Of a stretch of 64,000 nucleotides of DNA, positions 51,242-60,061 are shown piece after piece. Below the pieces are notes generated by a model that saw only the letters and a program-made list of their open reading frames with translations, was not told the DNA's origin and ran no database searches. Each line of letters begins with the position of its first letter. Position 1 is the stretch's first letter. Source of the DNA: Agarivorans sp. TSD2052 (GTDB lineage: Bacteria > Pseudomonadota > Gammaproteobacteria > Enterobacterales > Celerinatantimonadaceae); NCBI RefSeq assembly GCF_023238625.1, contig NZ_CP096670.1, positions 2,956,501 to 3,020,500 on the forward strand, read 5' to 3'. A program made the position numbers and the translations under genes.

Positions 51242-52201
51242 TTAGCGCTTACTCTTTTTATGCTGATACATTATTTGATCAGCGTCTTCGATAACACAGT
51301 CCATCGATGACTGCTGCTCAAAATCTACATCCACTAGGCCATAGCTAAAATTTAAAGAATACTCTACATTCAACTCAGCCACTGTTTGGCTTAACTCGTC
51401 AGCAAAACGAGCTAACACCTCTTTGGCTTGATCTAAACGGGTATTGGTAAACAATACCGCAAACTCATCTCCACCTAAGCGACCAAATAAATCAGAATCT
51501 CGCAACGAAAGTCGCATCTGTTCTGCCACCAACTTTAGGGCTTTATCGCCTTCAGCATGCCCATACTGATCATTAATCGGCTTAAACGCATCTAAGTCGA
51601 AATAAGCCAAGGCCAAGGGAAGCTGTTGTCGTTTACACATAGCAAATGAGTATTTGGCCAGTTGCATAAAACCACGACGATTCGAGATAGCGGTTAGCTC
51701 ATCGGTACCCGCTAAGTGCAAAACGGCTAACTCTTGTTCAACCATTGCGGCTAAATCGCTCAGCGCTAATAAATCATCAGCGTCGAGACTTTTCGGTTCA
51801 GTATCGATGATGCATAAAGTGCCTAACTTATCGCCATTGGGTGCCTTTAAAGGATGGCCAGCATAGAAGCGAATATAGGGGTAACCAGTGACTAATGGGT
51901 TATCTGCAAAGCGCTTATCTTCAAGCGCATCGCGAATTTGGAAGGTAGTATTATCTAATATGGCATGCCCGCAAAATGAAATATCGCGTGGCGTTTCAGT
52001 GGCATCAACGCCAAAGCAGGATTTAAACCACTGGCGATTTTCATCAACCAAGCTGACTAAGGCAATAGGCACCTTAAATAAGCGCTTTGCCATACGAGTA
52101 ATACGATCAAAACGTTCTTCTGGCTGAGTATCTAAAACATCTAATTGTTTAAGTGTTTGTAGCCTACTCGCTTCGTTAACCGGTGTATCTGGTGCTTGCA
52201 T
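51242..52201 (-). CDS. GAF-GGDEF diguanylate cyclase
   Basis: This 319-residue cytoplasmic protein has an N-terminal GAF domain (about 25-160, with WFKSCFGVDATETPRDISFC typical of the phytochrome-like GAF found in such cyclases) and a C-terminal GGDEF domain (about 165-315). The active-site GGDEF is at residues 243-247, and an RxxD inhibitory site (Arg234, Asp237) lies exactly five residues before it, so c-di-GMP synthesis with product feedback is expected. The signal sensed by GAF is unknown. c-di-GMP commonly controls adhesin display, but no direct link to the giant adhesin is visible. Confidence 0.92.
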   Translation of the reverse strand: MQAPDTPVNEASRLQTLKQLDVLDTQPEERFDRITRMAKRLFKVPIALVSLVDENRQWFKSCFGVDATETPRDISFCGHAILDNTTFQIRDALEDKRFADNPLVTGYPYIRFYAGHPLKAPNGDKLGTLCIIDTEPKSLDADDLLALSDLAAMVEQELAVLHLAGTDELTAISNRRGFMQLAKYSFAMCKRQQLPLALAYFDLDAFKPINDQYGHAEGDKALKLVAEQMRLSLRDSDLFGRLGGDEFAVLFTNTRLDQAKEVLARFADELSQTVAELNVEYSLNFSYGLVDVDFEQQSSMDCVIEDADQIMYQHKKSKR

Positions 52202-52539
52202 ACTATGCTTCTTAATTGGAAATCATGAATGGATAAACGAATAACAACAACATCCATTAATTTAATCTTAATTATCAATTAGTTTTAGTATCTATCTCAA
52301 GTTGGAAAATGGCAAGTTTAAGGTTCATTAAAGATAAGTATAACAGCAGGCTTTAGCGCTGAAGTACTCATTAGCGAAGCAGTGCAAATAAATGTATAGC
52401 AGAAGTGTTAACCAGCGGGGGCAATCAGTAGATAACAACGAGTAAACCAGGTTACTTAGTACACAAACTTACCAAATTCCCGGTTCACTCACCGTATTTT
52501 TTAACCAGTCAGTATTGTCAATATGACACTAACCATCCC
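52202..52539. other. Intergenic region with one weak hairpin
   Basis: No supportable gene. An imperfect stem with one bulge (GTCA-g-TATTG with CAATA-TGAC, about 52507-52526) lies 14 bases past the end of the - strand Sel1 gene and may be its terminator. The upper part carries the leader of the diguanylate cyclase gene. Confidence 0.4.
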
Positions 52540-53208
52540 CTACCAAGGCACTTCAATGCCCATCGTTTCGATGAGTCTAGCGACTTCTGCCCAAGCAGCT
52601 TTCTTTTGGGTCATATCGAGTTCTTCTCCAATTAGAAAATCACGATCTCCAGGTGCATTACTGTGACCTAACAACGCCGCAATCGACATCCAGACATAAG
52701 CCTGCTCAGGGTCTTCTTCCATATTAGTGCCTTCAAAATAGTAAAGACCTAACAGATAAGCCGCTTCTTTATGCTTATTCAAGGCAGCTTGATTATACCA
52801 AAACTCTGCCTGACCATAATCTTGCTCGCTCCAATAATGCTCAGCCAATAAAAACTGGGCTTCGCCATCTTGTTGCTTAGCCGCCATGGTTAACCACTGA
52901 AGCGCTGCTTCTTTGTTAACGCCTTGGTTTGTTAAGCCTTCGCTATATAACACCGCGGCTTGAGTCATTGCAGGTACGTTGCCTAAATTAGCAGCCTTTA
53001 AGTAAGCGGCTAAAGCTGCATCATAATTCTGCTCGACTCCATCACCAGTATGAAGTTGTTGGGCAAGATCAAACTGCTCTTGGCCACAAGAGCCAGAACA
53101 CACAATCGCAGAGGTTTCAGATGAGTTTACAGGTGCGTCGTTGGTATTGCTGCAAGCGACTAACATCGATGCACTAATACCCACTAAGCAATAGAGTGAT
53201 TTTTTCAT
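52540..53208 (-). CDS. Sel1-repeat lipoprotein
   Basis: This 222-residue protein has a lipobox (MLVAC, Cys19) and about four Sel1-like helical repeats from residue 43 to 190, such as YDAALAAYLKAANLGNVPAM and YGQAEFWYNQAALNKHKEAAY. Sel1 repeats mediate protein-protein contacts, often in envelope stress or peptidoglycan-linked functions. A similar protein lies 450 bases upstream on the same strand. No catalytic motif is present. Confidence 0.82.
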   Translation of the reverse strand: MKKSLYCLVGISASMLVACSNTNDAPVNSSETSAIVCSGSCGQEQFDLAQQLHTGDGVEQNYDAALAAYLKAANLGNVPAMTQAAVLYSEGLTNQGVNKEAALQWLTMAAKQQDGEAQFLLAEHYWSEQDYGQAEFWYNQAALNKHKEAAYLLGLYYFEGTNMEEDPEQAYVWMSIAALLGHSNAPGDRDFLIGEELDMTQKKAAWAEVARLIETMGIEVPW

Positions 53209-53365
53209 TATTTATTTTCCTTTGTTAACCGTTGCCTAATGACCAAAAAAGACAACCGGCGCAAAGCTACCACACTAAGGCCTATGGAAAATAGTGAATA
53301 ATTACTTCATTGCGATGAATCAACTTAGCAGGGAAAATTGAAAATAGTGCTATCAAGATCACAAA

Positions 53366-53393
53366 GTTACTGCTAATCAGCATTAGCAGTAAC
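53366..53393 (-). terminator. 12-bp hairpin downstream of the candidate 25-residue ORF
   Basis: GTTACTGCTAAT and ATTAGCAGTAAC (53366-53377 and 53382-53393) flank a 4-base loop. Read on the - strand, it lies 19 bases after the stop of the small ORF and is followed by TTTGTGATCTT, fitting a modest intrinsic terminator. Confidence 0.6.
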
Positions 53394-53412
53394 ATGTTTA
53401 TGCATATAGTGG

Positions 53413-53490
53413 TTATTTAACGCAGTTATCAAAGAAGGTGACCGTAGCAGGGCGTGGGCATAGTAACAAAACCAAGCGGGTGAATTTCAT
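53413..53490 (-). CDS. Candidate 25-residue small protein between two Sel1-repeat genes
   Basis: The ORF begins MKFTRLVLLLCPRPATVTFF and ends in CVK. AAGGA (53500-53504 on the - strand) is nine bases from the ATG, and a 12-bp hairpin follows 19 bases after the stop. The start resembles a short signal or membrane anchor, with two Cys. It has the layout of a complete mini-gene, or of a leader peptide whose translation controls the hairpin. Family not recognised. The remaining bases of 53209-53656 hold this unit and the terminator at 53609-53640. Confidence 0.5.
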   Translation of the reverse strand: MKFTRLVLLLCPRPATVTFFDNCVK

Positions 53491-53608
53491 TGGCAAGCAT
53501 CCTTTATCTTTAATTTATCGAGCTAAATTACTCGCTCTCTAGTTAAAGTGGCCAAGGTTGCAATGTGATGAACAATTGATGTTTAATTTATGTCTAGCGT
53601 TAATAACC

Positions 53609-53640
53609 AACAAGCCAGCATCAATCGATGCTGGCTTGTT
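53609..53640 (-). terminator. Terminator of the upstream Sel1 gene
   Basis: A perfect 14-bp stem AACAAGCCAGCATC (53609-53622) with GATGCTGGCTTGTT (53627-53640) has a 4-base loop, 16 bases after the - strand stop at 53657. It is followed on the - strand by TTGGTTATT. Confidence 0.78.
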
Positions 53641-53656
53641 TGAACGCGGTATCGGT

Positions 53657-54304
53657 TTAGCGATAATCGGGAATAGAGCGATTCCATGTCACTAGGCGTT
53701 TAACACGGGCTTTATTACCCCAATAGCTAGCCAAACGGGGGTTGACCTCGGTCGCCAAACCCACTTTGTAGTAATAAGCTAAGGTACTCGCCGCAGGTTT
53801 AGAGCCCAGCTCTGCTGCTAAAGTAAATAGTTCAAAAGCCTTTTGGTAGCTTTGCTCTACGCCACGACCATAATGATACATCCTTGCCAGTGCCCATATT
53901 CCTTCAGCGTTGCCTTGCGCAACGGCTTGTTCAAATAGGCCCTGCGCTTTAACAAAGTCACGTTGGCCAATCACTCCATGGTAATGCAATAAACCCAATT
54001 CTCGACTTGCATCAGGGTGTTGTTGGTTGCTCGCAAACTGATAGTAATCAGCTGCTTTAGTGAAGTCAGCGTCTTCAAAGGTGCCTCTAGCATTTGCCTT
54101 AGCAACCCAATAAGCCGAATCTGCGCGGCCATTCTCAGCCAATTGTAGATGTAAATTCAAACAACTTTGCTGCTTTCTAAGACTGGCACACCAACCATTT
54201 AACGATGAATTACTAGCGCTTAGTTCGGTGTTTGCTTGTACTTGAAAAACAACACTCAAGATTAAACTCGAGCATGCCACAAACCAAGTAATAAACGTTT
54301 TCAT
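53657..54304 (-). CDS. Secreted Sel1-repeat protein
   Basis: ATG at 54304 follows AAAGGA and gives 215 residues with a signal peptide (about 1-24, ending FQVQANTE); an in-frame ATG at 54439 would bury that signal. Four Sel1 repeats span about 60-200, for example DFTKAADYYQFASNQQHPDA, FVKAQGLFEQAVAQGNAEG and YQKAFELFTLAAELGSKPAA. Cys residues near 35-50 may form a disulfide. It is probably a periplasmic adaptor protein, function unknown. It is separated from the second Sel1 gene by a terminator and the candidate 25-residue ORF. Confidence 0.8.
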   Translation of the reverse strand: MKTFITWFVACSSLILSVVFQVQANTELSASNSSLNGWCASLRKQQSCLNLHLQLAENGRADSAYWVAKANARGTFEDADFTKAADYYQFASNQQHPDASRELGLLHYHGVIGQRDFVKAQGLFEQAVAQGNAEGIWALARMYHYGRGVEQSYQKAFELFTLAAELGSKPAASTLAYYYKVGLATEVNPRLASYWGNKARVKRLVTWNRSIPDYR

Positions 54305-54520
54305 GATGTTTGTCCTTTGGCTACTGATTAGGGGGGTATTTAAGTTCAAAACACCCTTTTCGTGATCAGTGTCGCATTTAGCGTGCCAAATATAAAAGCC
54401 ATGCATTTCAAGCAACAAGCAGAATTTAGACGATGACACTCACCAAAATAAAGCGATAAACGCTAGCTTTATGCACCAAATTGGTAATTATTAAAAAACA
54501 TAATACAAAAATAACTAAAC

Positions 54521-55519
54521 TTAATTGGCCCTTGCAATTTTACGCCACTGCAATGGTGTTTGCTTAAACCACTTCTTAAAACAGCGAATAAATATGGCGG
54601 GTTCTCGATAGCCTAACTGCAATGAAATATCACTAATTGATAGTTGGCTATCGAGCAAATAATCAATTGCCATGGTTTTCCTAGCGTCCTCTAACAAACT
54701 CGAATAGCGGGTGTCTTTAGCTTTTAAGCGCTTTTGTAGCACCCGCACTTGTACCCCAAATAACTCTGCGACTTGCTCTATGCTGGTACGGCCGTCATAA
54801 ATAAGCGCCGGTAACAGTTGGTAAATTAAGTCTTCGATATTGTCTAAACGATCTATGGCTGCCGCATTTTGCTTACTTAACTCACGGCTTATAGGAAATA
54901 CTTGAGCACCAGTAACATGTGACCAGCGCTTATCAAACACAATTCCATTGCTGGGCATTTGGGTTTTTAACGGGCATTTAAGTAAGTCAGACAGCTCATT
55001 GGCGTGACTAAAGGGATGGTCCAACCAAAGCTCTCTGGGGTGCCATGAGTCACCAAGTAATTGCTTAAAGGTAGAAAACAAATTACACAGCATAGCCCTA
55101 TACATAGCATCACAATTTAATTGATCGGCAAACTTTAATGAAAACTCTACCCGCACTAGATCGCCTTGCTCACTCAAGCTTAAACATGTGCCGCTAGATT
55201 GCGCATTTAAAAAGGCCTGAAGCATAAGTACCATCGCTGCTAAATTTGGCATATGTTGTATTGCTACAGCCACTGCGCCTTGCTTTCTCAACGCTAGGGT
55301 TAAACCGCAACAAGCGCTGCCTAAAGGTTGTTCACCGTAGTGATCTACCGCAGTGAAAAATTTGGCAATGTTCAATTGATTCACTAATCCGCTATCGCGG
55401 CGTAGCACACTGGGTGAGATATCTGCAGCAGCTAATAAGCGGTGTTTATCTAAACCTTGCAGCTCTGCTAATTCAACTATCGATTTAAGCGCAGCTAACT
55501 GAAATAGGTACTGTTGCAA
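54521..55519 (-). CDS. AraC-family regulator (OruR/ArgR-like, arabinose-binding-domain type)
   Basis: This 332-residue protein has the N-terminal ligand-sensing domain typical of the OruR/ToxT-like group (about 20-205) and a C-terminal HTH_18 (about 235-328), with SIEQVAELFGVQVRVLQKRL and ISDISLQLGYREPAIFIRCF. The effector is unknown. It is divergent from the SYLF-domain gene with 164 bases between starts, suggesting control of it, its own gene, or both. Confidence 0.85.
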   Translation of the reverse strand: MQQYLFQLAALKSIVELAELQGLDKHRLLAAADISPSVLRRDSGLVNQLNIAKFFTAVDHYGEQPLGSACCGLTLALRKQGAVAVAIQHMPNLAAMVLMLQAFLNAQSSGTCLSLSEQGDLVRVEFSLKFADQLNCDAMYRAMLCNLFSTFKQLLGDSWHPRELWLDHPFSHANELSDLLKCPLKTQMPSNGIVFDKRWSHVTGAQVFPISRELSKQNAAAIDRLDNIEDLIYQLLPALIYDGRTSIEQVAELFGVQVRVLQKRLKAKDTRYSSLLEDARKTMAIDYLLDSQLSISDISLQLGYREPAIFIRCFKKWFKQTPLQWRKIARAN

Positions 55520-55683
55520 AACAAATCCAATCCGTGAACAGATACACTAAGTGTCACGCTTATTCGTAAAATGTCAATTTTATTAGCTGTAAAGCTTAAA
55601 ATAGCAGCAAGTTGAAAGGCCGAGTTGTATTTCACATTGTTGATTATGCTGCCTTGTAATGCAGCACCTACTTAGGAAAACCA

Positions 55684-56253
55684 ATGACAAAATCATTAAC
55701 TGCAATTTTCGCTATCGCCCTGCTAAACATCACTATTAGTTTCCCTGCATTAGCAAAAAGTGCGGCAGAAGAACGCGCCGAATCAAACCAAATGGTGCAG
55801 CAGAGCTTGGCCGACTTTAAAAAAGAAAATGCTGAACTAGCCGGTAAAATTAGTGGCTCAGTTGGTTATGCTGTATTCAGTAACGCTGGCATCAACCTGT
55901 TTGTTATCTCAGCTGGCGGCGGTCATGGGGTAGCTATAGATAATGTCTCAGGCAAACGCACCTATATGAAGATGGGCGAAGCTGGCGTAGGTTTTGGTGC
56001 CGGCGTTAAAGATTTTAGAGCGCTCATGGTTTTTAAAACCCGCGAATCATATGACAAGTTTGTTGAATCTGGTTGGTTATTTGGCGCACAAGCCGACGCT
56101 TCAGCAAAAGCGGGTGACAAAGGTGGCTCAGCTGAATCAGAAGGCGCTATAGGTGACGTTGAAATATATCAAATGACCGAAGCAGGCCTATCTTTAGAGG
56201 CAACAATTAAAGGAACAAAGTTTTGGAAAGATAAAGACTTAAACCAAGGCTAA
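55684..56253 (+). CDS. SYLF (YSC84-type) lipid-binding domain protein, exported
   Basis: This 189-residue protein has a signal peptide (about 1-24, ending FPALAKS) and a SYLF domain. Typical stretches are GSVGYAVFSNAGINLFVISA and GGGHGVAIDN, and later GVGFGAGVKDFRALMVFKT. SYLF domains bind phosphoinositides in eukaryotes; the bacterial role is unknown. A TAGGAA-type ribosome site lies before the ATG. A bidirectional hairpin at 56286-56311 separates it from the convergent arginase-like gene. Confidence 0.83.
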   Translation: MTKSLTAIFAIALLNITISFPALAKSAAEERAESNQMVQQSLADFKKENAELAGKISGSVGYAVFSNAGINLFVISAGGGHGVAIDNVSGKRTYMKMGEAGVGFGAGVKDFRALMVFKTRESYDKFVESGWLFGAQADASAKAGDKGGSAESEGAIGDVEIYQMTEAGLSLEATIKGTKFWKDKDLNQG

Positions 56254-56285
56254 CAAGCAAGTAGTCACCTTGGAAAGCAATACTC

Positions 56286-56311
56286 AGCTTGGCAGATTGA
56301 TATGCCAAGCT
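56286..56311 (+). terminator. Hairpin terminator between convergent genes
   Basis: AGCTTGGCA (56286-56294) pairs with TGCCAAGCT (56303-56311) around an 8-base loop, followed on the + strand by TTGTTAAGTT. It fits termination of the SYLF gene. Confidence 0.72.
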
Positions 56312-56314
56312 TTG

Positions 56315-57238
56315 TTAAGTTCTAAAGCCCCACACTGCATCTATTAGCTTCACCATAAGTTCTTGAGATACGCCGTTATGATCAAGTTCAGGCAAGTATT
56401 CAACAAAATCAGCCCCGACAAATTTATGACTTGAAGATAAAGCAGAAACAAGATGTAAGGCCTCACGGGCACTCAAACCTCCAACATTGGGGGTAGCACA
56501 TGCTCGAAAAATACTGCCATCTAATACATCGTAATCAAAAGACAAATATATATGGTCAAAGTCAGTCTCTAACTGAGCCATAAGCTTTTGAATAACTACA
56601 TTAATACCCAAATTATCGATGTGGCTAATATCATAGTTAGTCATTTTTAAATCACTAATCAGTCGGTATTCGTTAGGCATTAAGTCTCGTACACCGATAT
56701 AAAAAACATTTTCTGGTTTTACTGCGAGCGCAGAGTCAATAGACCAGCCATGATGGGAATATTGGTTCATTAACATAGCTAAAGGTTTGCCATGTAGATG
56801 ACTATCTAGGCTATTATTGCAGTCTGCATGGGCATCAACCCAGATTACCGCCACCTTTTTACCCCGCTGCTTCTGATAATAATCCATGGTAGCTTGCAGC
56901 GTGGCAACCGCAATCGAGTGATCTCCACCAATAGTTATAGGAGTGCGGCCAGCATGATAACTCTTCATCAGCCTAGCACTTAAAGCACAACAATATTGGT
57001 TGAGCGCTTCGAGTTTAGCGCCAGACTCCAGTAAGGCTAATACCGCAGAATCAACCGCTACATCCCCACAATCTTCAATGTCGCAAGCCCAGTTCTGGTT
57101 TCTTAGCGCGGTCCATTGGCTAAGCCCTAGCCATGACTGCCTGCCACCAGAGCGAAGTCCATCGACACTATTTTGCTTGGTGGTAACACAAGCCAAGTGG
57201 TTAAATGGCGCCCCGATAACATCAAAGCTTCTTTTCAT
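56315..57238 (-). CDS. Arginase-family ureohydrolase, arginase-like
   Basis: This 307-residue protein has the manganese-site motifs of the family: GGDHS, WVDAHAD, and FDYD. SHLHGKPLAML parallels the arginase substrate loop, and GADFVEYLPELD the late glutamate region. It most resembles arginase (arginine to ornithine and urea), though the residue after the FDxDxxD motif is Gly-Ser rather than the common Pro, so agmatinase or another ureohydrolase activity is possible. It follows an SDR gene on the same strand (56 bases), perhaps one transcript. Confidence 0.83.
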   Translation of the reverse strand: MKRSFDVIGAPFNHLACVTTKQNSVDGLRSGGRQSWLGLSQWTALRNQNWACDIEDCGDVAVDSAVLALLESGAKLEALNQYCCALSARLMKSYHAGRTPITIGGDHSIAVATLQATMDYYQKQRGKKVAVIWVDAHADCNNSLDSHLHGKPLAMLMNQYSHHGWSIDSALAVKPENVFYIGVRDLMPNEYRLISDLKMTNYDISHIDNLGINVVIQKLMAQLETDFDHIYLSFDYDVLDGSIFRACATPNVGGLSAREALHLVSALSSSHKFVGADFVEYLPELDHNGVSQELMVKLIDAVWGFRT

Positions 57239-57294
57239 AATTTTCCTTTACGACAAACAATGGTGGGCAAAAAGAGGAGATGATAAGTCATAGC

Positions 57295-58044
57295 TTACCT
57301 GCCGCCCGAAACATCAATAAAGGCCCCTGTCGTATAGCTAGATTTGTCAGATGATAACCAAACAATCGCTTCGGCTACATCCTCAGGGGTACCGCCGCGC
57401 TTTAAGGGTAGCTGCGCTTTTAGGCGGTCTACCCGATTAGGTTCACCACCACTCGCATGCATTTGGGTATAGATTAAGCCTGGTCTTACGCCGTTGACTC
57501 GAATGCCCTGCTCTGCCACTTCCATCGCTAAGCCAATTGTTAAGGTATCAACAGCCCCTTTTGAAGCGGCATAATCGATATATTCATGGGCAGAGCCAAT
57601 TCGTGAAGCGGCCGAAGACACATTAACAATCACCCCGCCCTTGCCTCGATGTTTATAAGACATGCGCTTAACCGCCTCGCGACAGCAAAGGAAATAGCCT
57701 GTAACATTGGTTTTTAATGTTCGGTTAATTCTTTCAGCGGTCATGGCCTCAATATCCGTTTGAGCAAATAGCACTCCGGCGTTATTAATTAGCAAATCTA
57801 TAGCCCCTAGCTGTTGGTCTACGATCTGAAAAAGTCTGAGTACTTGCTCCTCTTCTGATACATCAGCCCTGACCGCTATGGCCTTACCGCCAGCACCTTC
57901 AATTTGCGATACCACCGCCAAGGCTGATTGCTCATCCGCTAGATAATTAATACATAGCGAATAGCCTTGTTTAGCCAATTGAATAGCCGTTGCAGCCCCT
58001 ATACCTCTGCCCGCACCGGTAACTATTGCTACCTTGTTCATCAA
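57295..58044 (-). CDS. Short-chain dehydrogenase/reductase
   Basis: This 249-residue classical SDR has the cofactor motif TGAGRGIGAATAI (residues 9-21), NNAGV, catalytic Ser-Tyr-Lys in VNVSSAASR and YAASKGA, and the C-terminal FIDVSGGR. The early region (YLADEQSALAVVSQIEGAGG) resembles glucose-dehydrogenase/FabG-like members. Substrate unknown. It is between the Bax-inhibitor-like gene (56 bases upstream) and the arginase-like gene. Confidence 0.88.
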   Translation of the reverse strand: MMNKVAIVTGAGRGIGAATAIQLAKQGYSLCINYLADEQSALAVVSQIEGAGGKAIAVRADVSEEEQVLRLFQIVDQQLGAIDLLINNAGVLFAQTDIEAMTAERINRTLKTNVTGYFLCCREAVKRMSYKHRGKGGVIVNVSSAASRIGSAHEYIDYAASKGAVDTLTIGLAMEVAEQGIRVNGVRPGLIYTQMHASGGEPNRVDRLKAQLPLKRGGTPEDVAEAIVWLSSDKSSYTTGAFIDVSGGR

Positions 58045-58100
58045 GATATTCCTCTATTAGATCAGTGAATCAAGCGCACTAGACGGAATATTCAAGAAGA

Positions 58101-58757
58101 CTACCTTCTGCCTAAAATACGCAATATACGTAAAAACAGATTAATGATATCCATATATAAGGCAGCAGCGCTGTCTACCGCGTTATCATAGGTTTTAGGT
58201 ATCGCATTTGCTCTTGCCCAATCATAACCAATATAACCACAGAAAATTAACGCGACGATCCAATCCAAAATACCGTGGTGAGTATTAAAAATGAAGATCT
58301 CGACCAACTCCACCACAATCACACATAATAAGGCGATGGTTAAAGCACCACTGATTTTTTTAAAGAACGCAGGATACATCGACCCAAGTAACATCATCAC
58401 AAAGGTCACCAATCCGGTCACTCGTATCGCTTCTAACACGATATCTGGATTGTAGCGACTCACCACCAGGTTAATGATCAAACCGAACGGCACAACCACA
58501 AAGTTGTAGCCAATAAAACTCACTAAAGGATTGTCAGATTTGCTAAATAGGTAGATGCCAAAGAAACATGACGCCAAGTAGCCCACAAAAAAGATAATAG
58601 GATTGACCGCCGCGATGGATTCAGCGGGAATATTTAATACCATTAGCCAATTGACAAAAAAACCCCACACCAAAGTAGCCCCAATGACAAAATTGTAAAG
58701 TGAAGCACTGATTAGTTTATCGGTGGTTTCTGTGCGCTCAAATACACCTACTTCCAT
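58101..58757 (-). CDS. Bax inhibitor-1 family membrane protein
   Basis: This 218-residue protein has seven hydrophobic segments and the family-specific end IGYDWARANAIPKTYDNAVD plus ALYMDIINLFLRILRILG, with the acidic di-aspartate region typical of the calcium-leak pore of BI-1 proteins. Bacterial members (YbhL/YetJ-like) are thought to conduct calcium. The first 30 residues are soluble. It is 83 bases after the zinc-ribbon gene on the same strand. Confidence 0.85.
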   Translation of the reverse strand: MEVGVFERTETTDKLISASLYNFVIGATLVWGFFVNWLMVLNIPAESIAAVNPIIFFVGYLASCFFGIYLFSKSDNPLVSFIGYNFVVVPFGLIINLVVSRYNPDIVLEAIRVTGLVTFVMMLLGSMYPAFFKKISGALTIALLCVIVVELVEIFIFNTHHGILDWIVALIFCGYIGYDWARANAIPKTYDNAVDSAAALYMDIINLFLRILRILGRR

Positions 58758-58840
58758 TGTTATATCCCTATATTAATGACTTAAAAAATATTTATCATTC
58801 AGTCTACCGCTGACTAGCCGCAAACAAGTTACATTGAGTC

Positions 58841-59077
58841 TCACTGAAACTCATCACCATGATTTTCAAGTGTGCGATACCCGCATTGTTGGCACTCTAC
58901 ATATCTATCCATCAAATCGAGTGAAGCCCCTACCGCACTGGCTGTTCCGCCAAAAAAGCCTTCCATAAAGGCTTTAAACTGCTCCATTTTACTGCTGCCA
59001 TACTTAGACGGTTTCTGTTTAATGATCTCTTTATGTTCAGTATCTTGACTGCACTGAGTGCAAAATTGTTTAGCCAT
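58841..59077 (-). CDS. Small zinc-ribbon protein
   Basis: This 78-residue protein has two CxxC pairs, in FCTQCSQD near the N terminus and ECQQCGYRT near the C terminus, which together would bind one zinc. A glycine-rich helix-like segment (FMEGFFGGTASAVGASLDLM) lies between them. Family not named. A possible role as a membrane- or protein-associated zinc-ribbon adaptor is speculative. The 59078-59274 gap upstream has one weak hydrophobic mini-ORF on the + strand (59129-59191), not called. Confidence 0.68.
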   Translation of the reverse strand: MAKQFCTQCSQDTEHKEIIKQKPSKYGSSKMEQFKAFMEGFFGGTASAVGASLDLMDRYVECQQCGYRTLENHGDEFQ

Positions 59078-59274
59078 GTTTCAACTCCATTTGCTCAAAC
59101 TCATACAGCCAGAGGTTTGAAGAGGCTGATGATTGGGGTAGTCATTGCTTTGCTGGCAATGTTGTTATATTCATCAGTAGTTTATCGATGATTCAGCAAG
59201 ATGGAAATTAAATTGATAGTTTTGTTAAAAATAGTGACTAAGCGCAATAATCTCCAAGTCAATGATGTTTGGCG

Positions 59275-59958
59275 CTATTCGCCTTTTTGCTGCTCCATTT
59301 TTTCAACAAAGTCGTCTAACTCTTTACCAGGTGTATGGCTAAACACCCGCTCTAGATGAGTGAGCTGAGTAATTCGGTCTACTCGAAAATTGCGGAAGTC
59401 ATCACGAAGTTCACACCACGCCAATAATGTCCAAGTGCCGCGCCAGAAGTAAATGGCCAGTGGTCGAATAACCCGTTTGCTGCAATCCGCTTTGGCATCT
59501 TGATAGGCCACTTCCAAGTACTCGCGCTGCTGGGCGGCAATACGTAAAGCGTCGAGATATTTGAATTCATCTCTGTCGATGTAAAAATCGGGAGCAAACA
59601 TTAGTGATTGGTAGGCTTGTAAGCGTTTAGGTAAGACCGCTTCAACTTTTATCATCGCTTGTTTAGCCGCTGACGATATCTCTTTGCCTGCCCAGGTTTG
59701 CACCATACGCATCCCTATTTGTATCGCTTCAAGTTCTTGTTCGTTAAACATTAATGGGGGTACGTTAACTTCTTGGCGCAGCAAATAGCCGACCCCTGCT
59801 TCTCCTTCTATTGGAATACCGCTTAAGCATAAATCTTGAATGTCGCGGTAAATGGTCCGAGTAGACACTTCTAAGCGCTCGGCTAAATCTTGGGCAGTAG
59901 TTAAACGCCGCATCCGCAGAATTTGTACTATTTGAAAAAGCCTGTCTGCCCGTCTCAT
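59275..59958 (-). CDS. YafY-type HTH-WYL transcriptional regulator
   Basis: ATG at 59958 follows an AGGGAAT site and gives 227 residues; an in-frame ATG at 60006 is less likely. The N-terminal helix-turn-helix (MRRADRLFQIVQILRMRRLT and LEVSTRTIYRDIQDL) is DeoR-like; a WYL domain follows (about 135-205, with RPLAIYFWRGTWTLLAWCEL and FRNFRVDRI). WYL domains bind nucleic-acid-like ligands and control stress genes. It is 103 bases after a VOC-family gene on the same strand, a combination frequently seen in proteobacteria, and may bind the perfect inverted repeat at 60511-60536. Confidence 0.88.
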   Translation of the reverse strand: MRRADRLFQIVQILRMRRLTTAQDLAERLEVSTRTIYRDIQDLCLSGIPIEGEAGVGYLLRQEVNVPPLMFNEQELEAIQIGMRMVQTWAGKEISSAAKQAMIKVEAVLPKRLQAYQSLMFAPDFYIDRDEFKYLDALRIAAQQREYLEVAYQDAKADCSKRVIRPLAIYFWRGTWTLLAWCELRDDFRNFRVDRITQLTHLERVFSHTPGKELDDFVEKMEQQKGE

Positions 59959-60061
59959 GCTATTCCCTAAATTATCTACAGTAGCAACACTAGCCCAGCA
60001 CAACACGCTGGGCTAGCTAAATATTACGCCGCATTTGTTTATCGCTATTCGATGACAACGT

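Noticed and set aside
59129-59191. 20-codon hydrophobic ORF on the + strand between the zinc-ribbon and WYL genes
   Set aside because: It could encode a membrane peptide, but the ribosome site is too close to the ATG and there is no terminator or conservation evidence.
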